Below, piece by piece: positions 5,930 through 6,023 of a stretch of 6,023 nt of DNA. The translations under genes and the position numbers were made by a program. The notes under the pieces were generated by a model. It was not told the origin of the DNA. It saw nothing but the letters and a program-made list of their open reading frames with translations, and ran no database searches. The DNA is from an uncultured Porphyromonadaceae bacterium (GTDB lineage: Bacteria > Bacteroidota > Bacteroidia > Bacteroidales > Muribaculaceae), in assembly GCA_900555915.1 (NCBI GenBank), contig USNC01000097.1, positions 1 to 6,023 on the forward strand, in the 5' to 3' direction. How positions within the stretch are numbered: the stretch's first letter is position 1; each line of letters begins with the position of its first letter.

Positions 5930-6023
5930 TTCTATCGCATTTTTTTTGATGAAGTTGTTTAAACTTATTTTTTTCGTTAAGATTTCGTCAGGTTTTCGAG
6001 TGGATTTTTCCTCAGGAAGAAGG
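5930..6023 (-). promoter_or_regulatory. A/T-rich leader upstream of the - strand glycosyltransferase unit, possible promoter
   Basis: Read on the - strand, this 94-base stretch is rich in A-runs, unlike the genes around it. TAAGTTTA (5967-5960) differs by one base from the Bacteroidota -7 element TAnnTTTG and lies about 30 bases before the ATG, but I see no convincing -33 TTG element at the right distance. A small inverted repeat AAGTT-TAAAC-AACTT spans 5965-5951. No clear Shine-Dalgarno sequence precedes the ATG. A promoter here is plausible because nothing else in the window could drive the - strand unit, but the unit may also be fed by genes beyond the edge. Confidence 0.3.

Noticed and set aside
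1..6023. CRISPR arrays, tRNA/rRNA genes, transposases or phage genes
   Set aside because: A read of both strands showed no regular short repeats, no cloverleaf-like segments and no transposase or phage-like protein; almost all bases are accounted for by the six genes.

Overview
The window looks like chromosomal DNA from a Bacteroidota bacterium, probably a gut Bacteroidales. The reasons are indirect: most starts lack a Shine-Dalgarno sequence, the genes are tightly packed, GC looks mid-range (about 50% by eye), and glycosyltransferase families common in that group cluster next to a housekeeping gene. A Muribaculaceae-like host would fit, but this is inference and cannot be settled from the sequence.

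Layout. Bases 1-1176 (+) hold the 3' part of a dihydrolipoyl dehydrogenase gene (lpdA type); its first ~60 codons, with the redox cysteines, lie before the window. A long hairpin (1178-1217) follows its stop at once and separates central metabolism from a glycan-assembly region. On the + strand this region has a two-gene unit: a glycosyltransferase of the DxDEF-containing 'glyco_tranf_2_4' type (1246-2082) and a Stealth-family sugar-phosphate transferase (2093-3067). Facing it on the - strand is a three-gene unit, transcribed from right to left: a classical GT2 glycosyltransferase (5929-4922), then two tandem paralogous Caps_synth/GT32-like glycosyltransferases (4919-3993 and 3980-3057), with gaps of 2 and 12 bases. 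The two units collide tail to tail: the Stealth gene and the last Caps_synth gene overlap by 11 bases, so no separate terminator fits between them.

How the genes may work together. All five glycan genes encode predicted soluble or membrane-peripheral transferases; I see no signal peptide or clear transmembrane helix. Together they could add several sugars (GT2, two GT32-like enzymes, the DxDEF enzyme) and one sugar-1-phosphate (Stealth) to a lipid-linked or surface glycan such as a capsule, O-antigen or other phosphoglycan. No flippase, polymerase, export or nucleotide-sugar synthesis gene is in view, so the window is either an edge of a larger locus or a small accessory cluster. I found no CRISPR, tRNA, rRNA, insertion sequence or phage gene. 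No wholly new system is evident; the points most worth checking are the Stealth pairing, the tandem paralogs with their shared basic N-terminus, and the overlapping convergent ends.
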